From the NCBI RefSeq assembly GCF_003332325.1, contig NZ_CP029295.1:434001-498000 (forward strand): a stretch of DNA of 64,000 nt, given 5' to 3'. Shown here piece after piece: positions 32,740 through 42,742 of this stretch (position 1 is the first letter of the stretch; every line of letters starts with the position of its first letter). The notes under the pieces are model-generated. The model was not told where the DNA came from, made no database searches, and was given only the letters and a program-made list of their open reading frames with translations. Source of the DNA: [Mycoplasma] phocae. Lineage in GTDB: Bacteria > Bacillota_I > Bacilli_A > Mycoplasmatales > Metamycoplasmataceae. A program made the translations under genes and the position numbers.

Positions 32740-32886
32740 ATGAAAAATAAAATTGTTTATATTACATGAGATGTAAATTTATTAGGTGATCAGGAACTTG
32801 CCAATAGAGAAAAAAGATGATTAGCAGAAAAGGCTAAAAGTGAAACAATCTTTGAAAATACTATGAAAATTCTGGAAAAAATGTAA
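32740..32886 (+). CDS. Small ORF after the Doc/Fic relic, 48 aa
   Basis: ATG follows AAAGGAT by 5 nt and is 14 nt after the Doc/Fic stop. The product (MKNKIVYITWDVNLLGDQE ... KSETIFENTMKILEKM) is charged and helical, with two TGA-Trp. I do not recognise it. It could be a remnant of a longer gene or a small partner of the Fic protein. A terminator follows directly, which supports it being the last gene of that unit. Confidence 0.4.
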
Positions 32887-32889
32887 ATT

Positions 32890-32922
32890 AGAAAATTGCT
32901 AAGTTAAAATTGGCAATTTTTT
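32890..32922 (+). terminator. Terminator after the Doc/Fic unit
   Basis: AAAATTGC / GCAATTTTTTT hairpin with a 14-nt A/T-rich loop. Confidence 0.7.
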
Positions 32923-32999
32923 TATAATAAAAACAAGTCAACACTATTAATAATGTTAAACTTGTTAATTTTTATACGAAAGTTAATTATCTAATTTTA

Positions 33000-33668
33000 T
33001 TAGTATGAACCTTTATTATCAGCCTTTTTATTTTCCATAATCGCAATTGATTTTGATGTTCCAAGACGACTAGCGCCTAGTCTAATCATTTCATTAGCAT
33101 CTTCAGTTGATTTAATTCCGCCTGATGCCTTAATTAGAATTTTATCACCACAAACTGATTTCATAATCTTAACATCTTCAAAAGATGCTCCACGGTATGA
33201 GAAGCCAGTTGAGGTTTTAATATAATCTGCTCCTGATTGCATTACTATTTCGGTAATTTTCGCAATTTCGTCATTTGTTAATAATGCAGTTTCAACAATA
33301 ACTTTTAGAAGTCTGCCATTACATGCTTCTTTAATTGCTTTAATTTCATTTAGAACATATTCGTATTGTTGATCTTTGAAACGGCCAACATTGATTACCA
33401 TATCAATTTCATCAGCACCGTGTTCAACAGCAATTTTGGTTTCATAAACTTTTACACTTGTGGCATTGTAACCAAGTGGAAAGCCAATAACGGTACAAAC
33501 TAACACGTCTGAGCCTTTTAATTGTTCTTTTGCATATTTAATATATGATGGTGGAATACAAACTGATTTAAAATCTCATTTCTTAGCTTCTTCAATTAGT
33601 TTGTCAATATCTTTAAATGTAGCTGAAGCGGCTAAATTTGTATGATCAATATATTTATTTAATTTCAT
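33000..33668 (-). CDS. deoC: Deoxyribose-phosphate aldolase
   Basis: A 222-aa enzyme splitting 2-deoxyribose-5-phosphate to glyceraldehyde-3-phosphate and acetaldehyde, the last step of deoxynucleoside breakdown. The Schiff-base lysine is in YIKTSTGFS; VCTVIGFPLG, EIDMVINVG and ASGGIKS are the other family blocks. The start ATG (MKLNKYIDHTNL) follows GGAGAAA; the in-frame TGA in KKWDFKS is Trp. It is the last gene of deoD-deoA-deoC, 26 nt after deoA. Confidence 0.95.
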
Positions 33669-33694
33669 TATAATTTCTCCATTTTTTGTATTTA

Positions 33695-34990
33695 TTAGTA
33701 TAATTTCGCGAAAACTTCTTGAATTTCATGCTTGTTATTACTAAATTCTATAGCATCTAAAATTTCTTTTTCTAAATTAGTGTCAATTTCTTTTGAAGAA
33801 TATAGGGTAAATAATGTATCGTTAACCTTTACATAATCATTTGAAGATTTATTTAAATAAATTCCCGCTTCAAAATCAATGCTATCTTCTTTTTTAGATC
33901 TTCCGGCACCTAATTTCATTGCAACAAGTCCAAAAGCGATTGCCGAATTAATTTTTAAATAACCTTCGCTATTTGACTTAATTTCATACTTATGCTTTGG
34001 ATTAAATCAATTAGGATTATCTAATAATTCAACTTTTCCGCCTTGAGCCTTGATTCATTCCCTAAATTTTTCATATGCTTTTCCACTAATAATAGCTTCA
34101 TCAATCATACTACGAGCTGTTTTTTCATCTTTAGCAACTTTAGCTAACATTAAAAGTGTTGAACCTGATGAATAAATAATTTCTGTAAAATCTTTAGGAC
34201 CTTTACCTTTTAGTGTATCAATTGCTTCTAGAATTTCAATTTTGTTACCAATTGCTCTACCAAGTGGTTGATCCATATTGGTAATTTCAACTGCAATTTC
34301 TCTTCCTAGTTTTTTACCAATTTCAATCATTAATTTACCTAATCTTTTGGCTTCGTCAATGTTCTTCATAAATGCGCCATCGCCACATTTAACATCAAGC
34401 AAAATACAGTTAGAGCCAGTTGCTAATTTTTTTGACATAATAGATGAGGCAATTAATGGAATTGATTGAACTGTTGCTGTAACATCACGAAGAGCATAGA
34501 TTTTTTTATCAGCAGGAACTAAATTTGTATTTTGTCCAATTACAGCAATATTGTGTTCTTTCACAACATCTTTAAATTCTTGATCTGAAAGTAAGATATT
34601 ATATCCTTCAATTGATTCTAACTTGTCAAGTGTTCCACCGGTGTGACCCAATCCTCTTCCAGACATTTTAGCTACGGTTAAACCAAGTGAAGCTAGAATT
34701 GGACATAAAGCTATACTTACTTTATCTCCAACTCCTCCAGTTGAATGTTTATCAACAATAGTCTTATTTAAAAATTTTCAATCCAAAACTTCACCTGAAT
34801 GCATCATAGCATCGGTTAAATAAGCAGTTTCAGTATCTGTAAGACCATTTAATCTAATAGCCATTAGTAAAGCTGAGACTTGATAATCAGGAATAAATTC
34901 CTTAACATAACCATCAATAAAAAATTTTATTTCCTCTTTAGTTAGTTCTTTTTTTTCTGATTTCTTTGTAATAATGTCAATAAAACGCAT
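33695..34990 (-). CDS. deoA: Pyrimidine-nucleoside (thymidine) phosphorylase
   Basis: A 431-aa cytosolic enzyme that phosphorolyses thymidine/uridine. The N terminus MRFIDIITKKSEKKELTKEEIKF is typical. The phosphate-binding block KHSTGGVGDKVSIALCPILAS is followed by the family signature SGRGLGHTGGTLDKLESI. The C-terminal domain has AGRSKKEDSIDFEAGI. The Trp codons at the ends of the open segments are TGA. It begins 1 nt after the deoD stop. Confidence 0.94.
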
Positions 34991-34991
34991 T

Positions 34992-35705
34992 TTATTTAAA
35001 CTCCTCAGCTAAAGATAAAGCTAATTTCATCATTTCATTGAATGAGTTTTGCCTTTCTTCACTTGTTGTATATTCATGTGTAATTAAATTATCTGAAATT
35101 GTAAGAAGTGTTGCAGCTTTTTTGTTTAATCTTTCGGCAACCGTGAATAAACCATAAGCTTCCATTTCAACACAAATTGAATCACCTGATTTTTTAGCTC
35201 TGTCTAGAGCAGATATATCTGAATAAAAAGCATCTTCAGATAAAATTCTTCCTTCATGAATTGTCATATTCAATTTTTTTGCGTGCTTTTTAATTAATTC
35301 ATTTAGTTCTGCATTTGGCTTAGCAACATGACTATTATCTCCTAGAATGTTAGTTCTAAATGATGTACTGTCACTATATGCTTCTGAAGCTAAAACCATT
35401 TCATAGTTTTTAATTTCTGCTTTAAATGAACCGGCTGAGCCAATTCTAACAATAGCTTCAACTCCATATTGACTAAATAGTTCATATGAGTAAATACCAA
35501 TTGAAGGAACTCCCATACCTGAAGCACAAACTGATACCCTATTTCCATTATAGTATCCGGTATACATTAGAACGTTTCTTACATCTGAAACAAGTTCAAC
35601 ATTTTCTAAGTATTTATCAGCAATATATTTTGCCCGTAATGGATCTCCAGGCATTAAAACTAGTTTTGCAAAAGCGCCATCTTTTGCGTTTATATGTGGT
35701 GTCAT
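34992..35705 (-). CDS. deoD: Purine-nucleoside phosphorylase
   Basis: A 237-aa enzyme of the hexameric DeoD type that phosphorolyses purine nucleosides. MTPHINAKDGAFAKLVLMPGDPLRAKYIA is the conserved N terminus; RIGSAGSF and VEMEAYGLF (nucleoside-binding Glu) and the late LLTISDNL (family Asp) are present. The ribosome site is AAAGGAGA. It is the first gene of the deo operon. A phosphopentomutase gene is not in this window. Confidence 0.95.
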   Translation of the reverse strand: MTPHINAKDGAFAKLVLMPGDPLRAKYIADKYLENVELVSDVRNVLMYTGYYNGNRVSVCASGMGVPSIGIYSYELFSQYGVEAIVRIGSAGSFKAEIKNYEMVLASEAYSDSTSFRTNILGDNSHVAKPNAELNELIKKHAKKLNMTIHEGRILSEDAFYSDISALDRAKKSGDSICVEMEAYGLFTVAERLNKKAATLLTISDNLITHEYTTSEERQNSFNEMMKLALSLAEEFK

Positions 35706-35774
35706 AAATCTCCTTTATATTTTAAATTCATACAATAATAATTTTACTATTAAAAATAAAAAGCAAGTACTTTA

Positions 35775-36515
35775 TTATGGCACTTGATTTAAATTTGTTA
35801 TTAACTTTGCCCCACAATTTATTAGTTCGATATTATCATTTTTATCATCATTTTCCAAAACAAAGCAGAAAACATCTTTTCCTTGTTCAATAAAATTATC
35901 AACAATTGGCATCATTTTGTGGTCTGTCGATGAAATGAGTACTAAGCTTTTGGAAACTGAGCTTAAAATTCGATTTCTCGCAAACAATGACTTTCTTGTA
36001 GGATGATAAAGATTGGGATATTCGCTAATTAGTAGAACATTGGGGTTATCAAATAATTTTGGATTGCATATTGATTTAAAATATTCAATACCACAATTTA
36101 AAACAATAATTAATTTTTGCTCACTTTCTATGATTTTTTGGGCAATTTTGCTATCAAATCCAGCTCATAATTCAGTAACATAGACATAATTTCGTTCTTT
36201 AAAATCTAAATTTTCTAAAATTTTATTAGCGGCTGCTGTTTCATAATTTCCAGTCAAACAAATTTTGTTTTTTTCATATAAAATGTCAATATTGCCATAA
36301 TAATAAAGAATAAAAGGTGGTTTATGCAAATAGTTAAAAAGGTCGGGATAGTGTTCATCTAAAATACTAATATATTCACGGTCTTTGATATTGTCTAAGT
36401 TTATATAATCAAGCATTTTTGGCTCTTCAATTTCTTCATATGATTTAATAGCTTTGTAGATGCTATCTCAATCACCGGAATATTTCATACTAAAATATAT
36501 TAAAAGGTCATTCAT
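35775..36515 (-). CDS. dprA: DprA/Smf-like DNA-processing protein
   Basis: A 246-aa Rossmann-fold protein. In DprA order it has ICLTGNYETAAAN (where GxRxxS/T usually lies), ELWAGFDSKIAQKII (GIDxxAH-like), KLIIVLNCGIEYF, LLISEYPNLYHPTRKSLFARNRILSSVS (typical SEYP...FxxRNRIIxxLS) and a late EQGKDVFC block. DprA binds single-stranded DNA and loads RecA during transformation. This copy lacks the usual SGxxxT loop and is shorter than most (about 290-370), so competence function is uncertain. The start ATG follows GGAGAAAAAA. Two Trp codons are TGA. Confidence 0.78.
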
Positions 36516-36582
36516 TTTTTTCTCCTAATCTAAATTTAGTTGAAAAAATAACATAAGTTGCAAAATGACGAAAAAAATAAGA

Positions 36583-36607
36583 AAAAAGATCGGGAGGCGA
36601 CCTTTTT
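36583..36607 (-). terminator. Terminator of RNase P RNA
   Basis: On the minus strand AAAAAGGTCG and CGATCTTTTT pair around CCTCC, followed by a T-rich run. Confidence 0.75.
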
Positions 36608-36938
36608 CTTTACACTATAAACCGCTTTTTGTACTACTTTCGTAATGCCTAAACATCTAGAAATGTAGTGCTAACTATTTATCTAAACTATTTTCATAGC
36701 TTTCAGACCTTTGTTGAATTTCATTGGTCTAATTCCCCTACCAAAATTTGGGTTTCTAACTCATGAAGTTTACATCGTTGCATCTTAACTTAATAAGCTC
36801 GTCTCTGTTGCACTAGTTGTCAACTTTTAAAGTTGCCTAGACTTATTAGGTCTAGCATGATCACTACTTGCATCTCAGCAAGTGCTAGAGCGGATTTTCC
36901 TCTATATTATAATATTAATACAGCAGTTAGCCGTGCTC
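36608..36938 (-). ncRNA. rnpB: RNase P RNA (type B)
   Basis: The minus strand carries the conserved core of Bacillus-type RNase P RNA: TAGAGGAAAATCCGCTCTAGCACTTGC-like CR-I with GAGGAAAaTCC, then TGCTGAGATGCAAGTAGTG. Next come ACAGAGACGAG, GAAACCC...GGTAGGGGA and, near the 3' end, ACAAAAAGCGGTTTATAG. These occur in the right order and spacing for a molecule of about 330 nt. End positions are estimated from a P1-like pairing (GCAC with GTGT) and from the downstream terminator. The RNA matures tRNA 5' ends. A tRNA gene lies divergently 115 nt away. Confidence 0.88.
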
Positions 36939-37052
36939 ATTAATTTTATAATAAATCTTAAGAATAATTTGCTAATTTATTAAAATAAAGATAAATATTA
37001 AAAAATATTAATCAAATAGAAAATATGATAAAATAATAAAGCAAAAATTAAT

Positions 37053-37129
37053 GGCGTTCGTGGCGAAGTGGTTAACGCTCCGGGTTGTGGCTCCGGCATA
37101 CGTGGGTTCGATTCCCATCGAACGCCCCA
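37053..37129 (+). tRNA. tRNA-His (GTG)
   Basis: A 77-nt cloverleaf. G-1 pairs with C73, as required for tRNA-His, and the acceptor is GCGTTCG/CGAACGC. The anticodon arm is CCGGG-TTGTGGC-TCCGG with anticodon GTG, the T arm is GTGGG-TTCGATT-CCCAT, and an encoded CCA is followed by T8. A TATGAT-like -10 lies about 25 nt upstream. Confidence 0.96.
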
Positions 37130-37269
37130 TTTTTTTTATTTCTTTTTCACAATAAATTAAATATATTTATTTTCTTAATTTCAAAAACAAATAAAAACGC
37201 TAATGATTTTGACATTTGTCCAATTGAAAAGTTCATGCGCAATTCAACATTTGTTTCTTAATTATTCTA

Positions 37270-37700
37270 TGACATCAAAATTCTCTTGCATAAATTGATT
37301 TATGCGAAATTATCTATTTTGAAATTTCTCTTTGAATGTTATTTATTGCATCATTTGTAACATTCTAGATATCTTTTAATCTGTAGCATTGAAATTATTA
37401 TTAAGTCATTAAAATTGTTAGCCTTCTTTACTCAAAAATCCATATGATTTGACTATGTAAGAGTGAATATTAATTAATCTTATTAATAATACGCATGAAT
37501 TTGATTCCATTATCAATGATTTTTATGTCTTTCTAATGATTTCTAAGCAATGCTGTGATTATCTTAATTTTCAGAATATGATTAATTCTGCCATTTCTTT
37601 TCAAATTATCGAGACACTTGAATTTATTTTTTTGTAATTATTTTCATAGCAAACTTTTTGTATATAAATTTGAATTGTATGTTTGCATGTGACAAACATA
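37270..37700 (-). mobile_element. Decayed IS30-type transposase relic, copy 1
   Basis: No open frame is left, but the stretch aligns by eye with the better preserved relic at 38830-39420. Shared runs include CTTGCATAAATTG, AATTTCTCTT.GA.ATGTTATTTAT and a TTTGTAA..ATTTTCAT block. On the minus strand it retains fragments such as IIDNGIKFM, where IS30 transposases have the TDNG-EF catalytic block. The rest of 37130-37884 holds nothing else I can name apart from a possible hairpin near 37710-37740. Confidence 0.4.
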
Positions 37701-37884
37701 TATAAAACCCTCTTGCAAGCAGTTTGAGCGGCTTTTTTATTTATATGAGATATTAAAAAATCAATTTATTTTTACATTAAATGATCGCATCCAAACTTTC
37801 GATTTAGGCTTTATTTGGTACGACCTTGTTCACATACTATGATAAAATTTAAATATAATAGAGAAAAGAAAAGAGGAAAATATT

Positions 37885-38529
37885 ATGAAAAAAAATAAAT
37901 GACTAGCCACTTTATCATTATCTGTTATTGCAATGCCATTAATAGCTGCTGCTTGTAACAATGTAAATATGAAAAAAGAAATGCCACAAACTCCACCAAC
38001 AACTCCAGAAGCTCCTAAACCAACTCCGCCACAAAATGATTCTCCGCAAACACCACCAACAAATCCGAAATCTCCACAAACTCCTCCAAAAATGAATGAT
38101 TCAAAGCCAGATTCTAAGGATATGACACCAAATACCCCGCCACCTAATAATATGGACAATAAAAAAGAAGAAAGCCCAAAAATGCCTTTAGACCCAAAAG
38201 ATTCAAAACCTTCTCCAATGAAACCAATTGTCCCTGATAAAGATAAAACAGAAGCGGATTGAAAAAAGTTTTTACTTGAAAATGTAGAAATAGATTATTC
38301 TGAAAAACCAATAGATTTAAGTAGATTTGACTCTAAAAAAGTAACAGTAAAGACTCCGGATGGATGAGTTGCTCATTATGACGAATTTTCTATTAATGTT
38401 TTTCCTTCTGAAGATTCAAAATCTCTACAAATTAGTGTTAATATGACATTGACAAATGAAAAATATCCAAATATTAAAATAATGATTGACAAAAAAAATG
38501 GTATTCCTTTAAAAAGTGAAATGAAATAA
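37885..38529 (+). CDS. Proline-rich surface lipoprotein
   Basis: A 214-aa lipoprotein: signal helix with lipobox LIAAAC (Cys24), then about 90 residues rich in Pro, Thr, Ser, Asp and Lys with recurring TPP/QTPP units (TPPTTPEAPKPTPPQ, SPQTPPTNPKSPQTPPK). A folded C-terminal domain of about 95 residues follows (WKKFLLENVEIDYSEKP ... FSINVFPSEDSKSLQISVNMTL). It resembles Vsp-type surface proteins by architecture only. Ribosome site AAGAGGAAAA. It lies between two relics of the same IS, a setting that suggests past transfer or recombination. TGA-Trp at residue 6 and at the start of the folded domain. Confidence 0.8.
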
Positions 38530-38829
38530 TTTTTTATTAATTCTAATAACGCAAAAAATTGAAATTGCTAAAAGAATATTAAATAATTAAAATTTAAAAA
38601 TTTACTAATTATTTACCTGTAGATATTAAAAACTCTAAAATCATCTTTATAAATAATTAAACGTTTAAACTAATAATATTGGAATAAAAATAGCAAATAA
38701 AATATAAAAAATTATAAAATTTTTTTAATAAACAAAAAATCATAGAAAAAAAATATATAATTTAATTGAATTTTTCCAAAATCAAAGTTCAAGTGCAAGC
38801 TAGCACTTGAACTTTTTAATTATCTTATA

Positions 38830-39420
38830 ATGACAAAATTCTTGCATAAATTGGTCAGATGATGTTTCATAATTCAAAATTTCTCTTGACATGTTATTTA
38901 TAGAATTTATAATTTCTTCTAATTCATTTTTAGTTATCAAATTAAAGTTAAAACCTTTTTGAAATTCTTTTAATTAAACCATTAAAGTTTTTTTACTTCC
39001 CCATTAGAAATAATCATACTATTCCACTTTATGAACTTAAATTTTTATAATTTAGATAATAGCTCATTTTTACAAATTCGATACCATTATTATCAGTTAT
39101 GACTTTTACATTTAAAAGATTTCCCCAACCAATATAATATTTGATAAATTATTTTATAAAGTTAACGATTTTTTTGTTTAGGTCAAACTTAAATAAATAT
39201 TATTTTTATCGCTTTTAAGTGATTTATAGGTAGCAATTTTTGAGTCATAGCTTCTATACTTAATTTTATTTATCTTCAAATTGTTGGGATACTTTGATTT
39301 AATTCTTTTGTAACCATTTTCATTGGCATACTGTTTTATATATGCGTTTGAATTAGTGTTCTCTCTTTACCTGATATATTTTGTATTTTCTTGCTCTATA
39401 AATTATATAAATCGTTCACT
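38830..39420 (-). pseudogene. IS30-family transposase relic, copy 2
   Basis: On the minus strand, in broken frames, the C-terminal half of an IS30 transposase can be followed. ITDNNGIEFVK (39070-39101 area) matches the catalytic TDNG-EF. FNGLIKR then corresponds to the NxNGLIR block, and NLITKNELEEIINSINNMSREILNYETSSDQFMQEF (38838-38965) matches the usual 'iN.rPRk.L.y.TP.e.F' ending. Several stops and shifts make it non-functional. The flanking 38530-38829 and 39421-39570 hold only AT-rich sequence; GCAAGTGCTAGCACTTGAAC-like inverted pieces near 38790-38815 may be an end or terminator. Confidence 0.6.
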
Positions 39421-39570
39421 AAAGCCAAATTGAGGGATTTTTATTTTAGCCTTTTCTATAATGATAAAAAATATTAAAAAATTCAAGGCCCCAATTTAAT
39501 TTTTACATTAATTAATTGATTGCTCTTGAAATTTCAATTCGGCAAATGCCAATGATTTTAACGTCTTCTA

Positions 39571-40563
39571 TTATGCATCATATTCAGCTAAATTTTGTGT
39601 TTCTGCTTCTAAATCTTTTACAATTTCAGGAATTAATTTTGCGTCGTTAATTTGTGCACCAGATGCCCGGTGATGACCACCGCCACCTCATTTAAGGGCA
39701 ACATTTCGCACAGCACAACCATTTGAACGGAATTCGCAACGGATTTGGTTAGGCTTCTCTTGAGTGAAAAATACTCAAGCCTTATTATCATCAATTGAAG
39801 CTAAAGTGAAAGGACGATTAGCTTTTAGAGGATCGTCAATTCCCATTTTCTTTTGATCTTCAAGATTAAAATAAAATCAAACAACACCATTAGCAATATT
39901 CATATTTTGTTGAATAAAAGCATTAATGCGGATATCTGACAATGATCTTTTTGCCATTTCACTATGAATTAAATCTTTTCTTGCTTTATTTGCTCATAAT
40001 CAACTTACTAAAAACATCGTTTTTTCATTGGTAAGATTAGTAGTTAAACGAACTGAATCAGTATAAATTCCTAAATATAGATATGTTGCTGCATCAGCAT
40101 TCATTTTTCAATTTAGGCCATATGCTAATTCAACAACTTGTTGAGCTGCAGCAGGTGCTTCAGCTTCAATTCATCTAACTGAGGCATTTAAATCATCTTC
40201 ATTTGGATGGTGGTCAATGCGAATTACATCATCAAATAAATTATTATCTAAATATTCACGTTTTTCTAGACGCTCTTTATAATTAGCATCAACAATTATT
40301 GCTAATGAATTAGGTAATTTTTTAAAAGGTAATTCATCCATTTTATCAAAGCCAAGATATGGAAAACTTCCTTTTGCATCACCAATTGCATACACATTCT
40401 TATCCTTAAAATTTTCTTGAATTAAGGCCTTCATTCCAAACTGCGAACCTAGGCAATCACCGTCAGGGCGAATGTGGTGAAAAATAACAATATTTTGATA
40501 TTTTTTAATTTTGTTTTCTATTTCCTTAAACAATTGTTTTTTTTCTTCGTTTATACTAATCAT
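39571..40563 (-). CDS. DHH-family phosphoesterase (NrnA-like), paralogue 1
   Basis: A 330-aa DHH/DHHA1 protein of the oligoribonuclease/pAp-phosphatase type, which removes short RNA oligomers or pAp. The metal motifs are HHIRPDGDCLGSQ (about residues 29-41), IIVDAN and IRIDHHPNEDD. The DHHA1 domain ends with WGGGGHHRASGAQ. Several TGA-Trp codons break it under the standard code. It starts inside the last 8 nt of the neighbouring paralogue (ATGATTAG), so the two are translationally coupled. Which substrates each copy prefers cannot be told from sequence. Confidence 0.9.
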
Positions 40564-41527
40564 ATTTTTTAACCTCTGCCTTTAGTTCATTAATTAAATT
40601 ACGAATATCTCGACTATTTTTACATGTTGCTCCAGCTGCGAGTTCATGACCACCGCCAGGGGCAAATCTTTGACAAACGTGATTGATTCAAATTTTATTA
40701 CTTCTAACTCTTGCTCTAATGCTGCCATCAGGTTGATCAATAAATAGCACTCAAACCTTACAGTCACCAATATTAGATAAAATGCCTACGTCGCTAGCTT
40801 CAGTTGGACTTAGATTAAACTTTTCAAGCATTTTTTTAGTAACGTGAAAATAAATAACATTGTCTTCTTTTTTATAATTGTAAAGTACATAAGCATTGAA
40901 CTTTACTTTTTTCTCTTCTCTAATTGATAGTGGAAAGTTTATATCTCAAACCTTAAATCCTTCGGCATTGTGTAGATATGAAACAACATCAAAAGTACGT
41001 TTTTGAACATAATCATACATAAAACGGTTTGAGTCAGTATTAATTCCTAAATATAAATATCTTGCAGTTGGCAGAGAAATTTTTAAATTTGCCATCATAG
41101 CAATATAAGCAATTTGTTCAGCACTCGCAGCATAGGTTGCATCTTCTCAAGTATAATCATATGCAATATCCGGATCATTTGGATGATGATCAATACGTAG
41201 CATATGAGTAAAATGTTTTTCTAAAATAAGATTTGAAAATTGAATACGAATTGAATCATTTGCATCCACCACGATCCCAAGTGAATTATTAAGATATTTT
41301 TTATCAATATCTTCAAATTTATCAAAATCTCAAATCATAAATGGAAAGAGTTCTTTATTTTCTCCCAAAACAAACACATTTTTTTCAGGAAAATTGCTTT
41401 TAATTAGCTCCCTTAACCCAAACTGTGAACCCAAACAATCACCATCAGGTCGAATGTGATGAAAAATAAAAATATTAGCATGATCTTGAATTGCTTTAAG
41501 CGCAATTTCTCATGTATTTTTTGCCAT
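40556..41527 (-). CDS. DHH-family phosphoesterase (NrnA-like), paralogue 2
   Basis: A 323-aa paralogue of the preceding protein, with the same HHIRPDGDCLGSQFG motif (about residues 23-37), VDAND, LRIDHHPNDPD and a C-terminal FAPGGGHELAAGA. It is the first gene of the pair: ATG after TAGGAGATAATTTT. It encodes MAKNTWEIALK..., with many TGA-Trp codons. The paralogues are colinear along their whole length but clearly diverged, so they probably differ in substrate. A third DHH protein (GdpP) is at 49.5 kb. Confidence 0.88.
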
Positions 41528-41616
41528 AAAATTATCTCCTATTATATTTCGTTGAATATATTTAAATTATTAACTTAATTATAATATTTATTTCTTTAAA
41601 ATCATAAGTAAATAAA

Positions 41617-41650
41617 ATAAAAAGCATTTTCTATTTTTTAAATGCTTTAA
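41617..41650 (-). terminator. Terminator after the Smr-domain gene
   Basis: AAAGCATTT / AAATGCTTT stem overlapping the 3' end of the Smr-domain gene, with a T-rich tract on the minus strand. Confidence 0.6.
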
Positions 41651-41876
41651 TAATTGATTTATTTTTATTTAAATAGATATAGCGATAACCTTCTTTTTCT
41701 AAGATATCTTCAACTATAAATTTTATTGCCCCACTGCCGTTTCCGGCAATGAAAGTATATGTGTTGTGATATTCATCTTCCTCTAATTCTTTTAAGGCAT
41801 TCAAGACTATTGCTGTTGCTTCTATAGAATCACAACCATGTAAATCAACTTCTAACTCATCAAAATTAAAATTCAT
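41631..41876 (-). CDS. Small Smr-domain protein
   Basis: An 81-aa protein consisting of one Smr domain, as at the C terminus of MutS2. The DLHGCDSIEA motif is clear (about residues 9-18); the second motif, usually HGxGxGxL, reads AGNGSGAIK, so the histidine is missing. Smr domains nick DNA or bind RNA/ribosomes; loss of that His makes activity uncertain. The ATG shares a base with the fpg stop (TAATG) and has AAAGGT upstream. An in-frame TTG 18 nt earlier is less likely. Confidence 0.75.
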   Translation of the reverse strand: MNFNFDELEVDLHGCDSIEATAIVLNALKELEEDEYHNTYTFIAGNGSGAIKFIVEDILEKEGYRYIYLNKNKSIIKAFKK

Positions 41877-42703
41877 TAATATACCTTTTGACAATTAGGA
41901 CATGAATATGTACCACGTTGATTTACTTTAATTTTTTCAGTTGCATTTCCACATTCAAGACATTTTTTGATTTTATCATTATGAATTCTTAAAAAGTTTT
42001 GGTATTCACCGATTTGTTTGTTAAGACTTTCATAGGAGAATAGTGTCGTTCCCCCTTTTCTAAAACTTTCATCCATAATGGTCCTAGCATTTTCTAAAAT
42101 GTTGGCAATTTGTTCAACTGTTAAATGTGAAGAGGGTGTGGTTGGATGAATTTTAGATTTAAATAGTGCTTCATCAACATAAATGTTTCCAATTCCGGCG
42201 ACAATACTTTGGTCTAATAATTTGGTTTTAATTGGTGTTGAAGAGTGATGAATTTTTTTAAAAACTTCACTCGCTAAATTTTTAGATGGTTCCATAGCAA
42301 CTTTTGATAGCGGTAGAATTTTTCTGTAATTTTCATAATTTCTTAAATGAAAAGTGCCAAACATTCTCGAATCAACATAATGTAATGATTCACCACTATC
42401 AAAATATATTTTCATAATTAAATTTGAATCATGAGACTCTTGATTTTTTTGATAGAAACGATATTTTCCTTCCATTCTAAGATGTGATAATAAAATCAAA
42501 TTATCACTTAGTTTAATAATAATATGTTTTCCAATATTTTCGATATCTAAAATCATTTTATTTTTTAAATTTTTAGCAAAGATATGTGAATCATATTCTT
42601 TAAATAATTTAGGCTTAAAAATAAGGACTTCACTAATTTTTTTATTGATAATATTTTCTCTTAAGGCTTGACATACGACCTTAACTTCTGGTAATTCTGG
42701 CAT
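41876..42703 (-). CDS. fpg: Formamidopyrimidine-DNA glycosylase
   Basis: A 275-aa base-excision repair enzyme removing oxidised purines. The mature N terminus PELPEV (Pro2 and Glu3 are catalytic) is intact. The helix-two-turn-helix region has LLDQSIVAGIGNIYVDEALF, and the zinc finger is CLECG...CPNC near the C terminus. Length is standard. It is divergent from tsaC across a 39-nt gap that must hold both promoters. Confidence 0.96.
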   Translation of the reverse strand: MPELPEVKVVCQALRENIINKKISEVLIFKPKLFKEYDSHIFAKNLKNKMILDIENIGKHIIIKLSDNLILLSHLRMEGKYRFYQKNQESHDSNLIMKIYFDSGESLHYVDSRMFGTFHLRNYENYRKILPLSKVAMEPSKNLASEVFKKIHHSSTPIKTKLLDQSIVAGIGNIYVDEALFKSKIHPTTPSSHLTVEQIANILENARTIMDESFRKGGTTLFSYESLNKQIGEYQNFLRIHNDKIKKCLECGNATEKIKVNQRGTYSCPNCQKVY

Positions 42704-42736
42704 GCATTTATTATATTATCTTTTACCTTTATTTGC

Positions 42737-42742
42737 TATAAT
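42737..42742 (+). promoter_or_regulatory. Extended -10 promoter directly abutting tsaC
   Basis: TGCTATAAT is an extended -10 element ending immediately before the ATG at 42743. Transcription would begin near 42749, where an in-frame GTG lies, implying a leaderless mRNA. No ribosome site is present. Confidence 0.5.
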
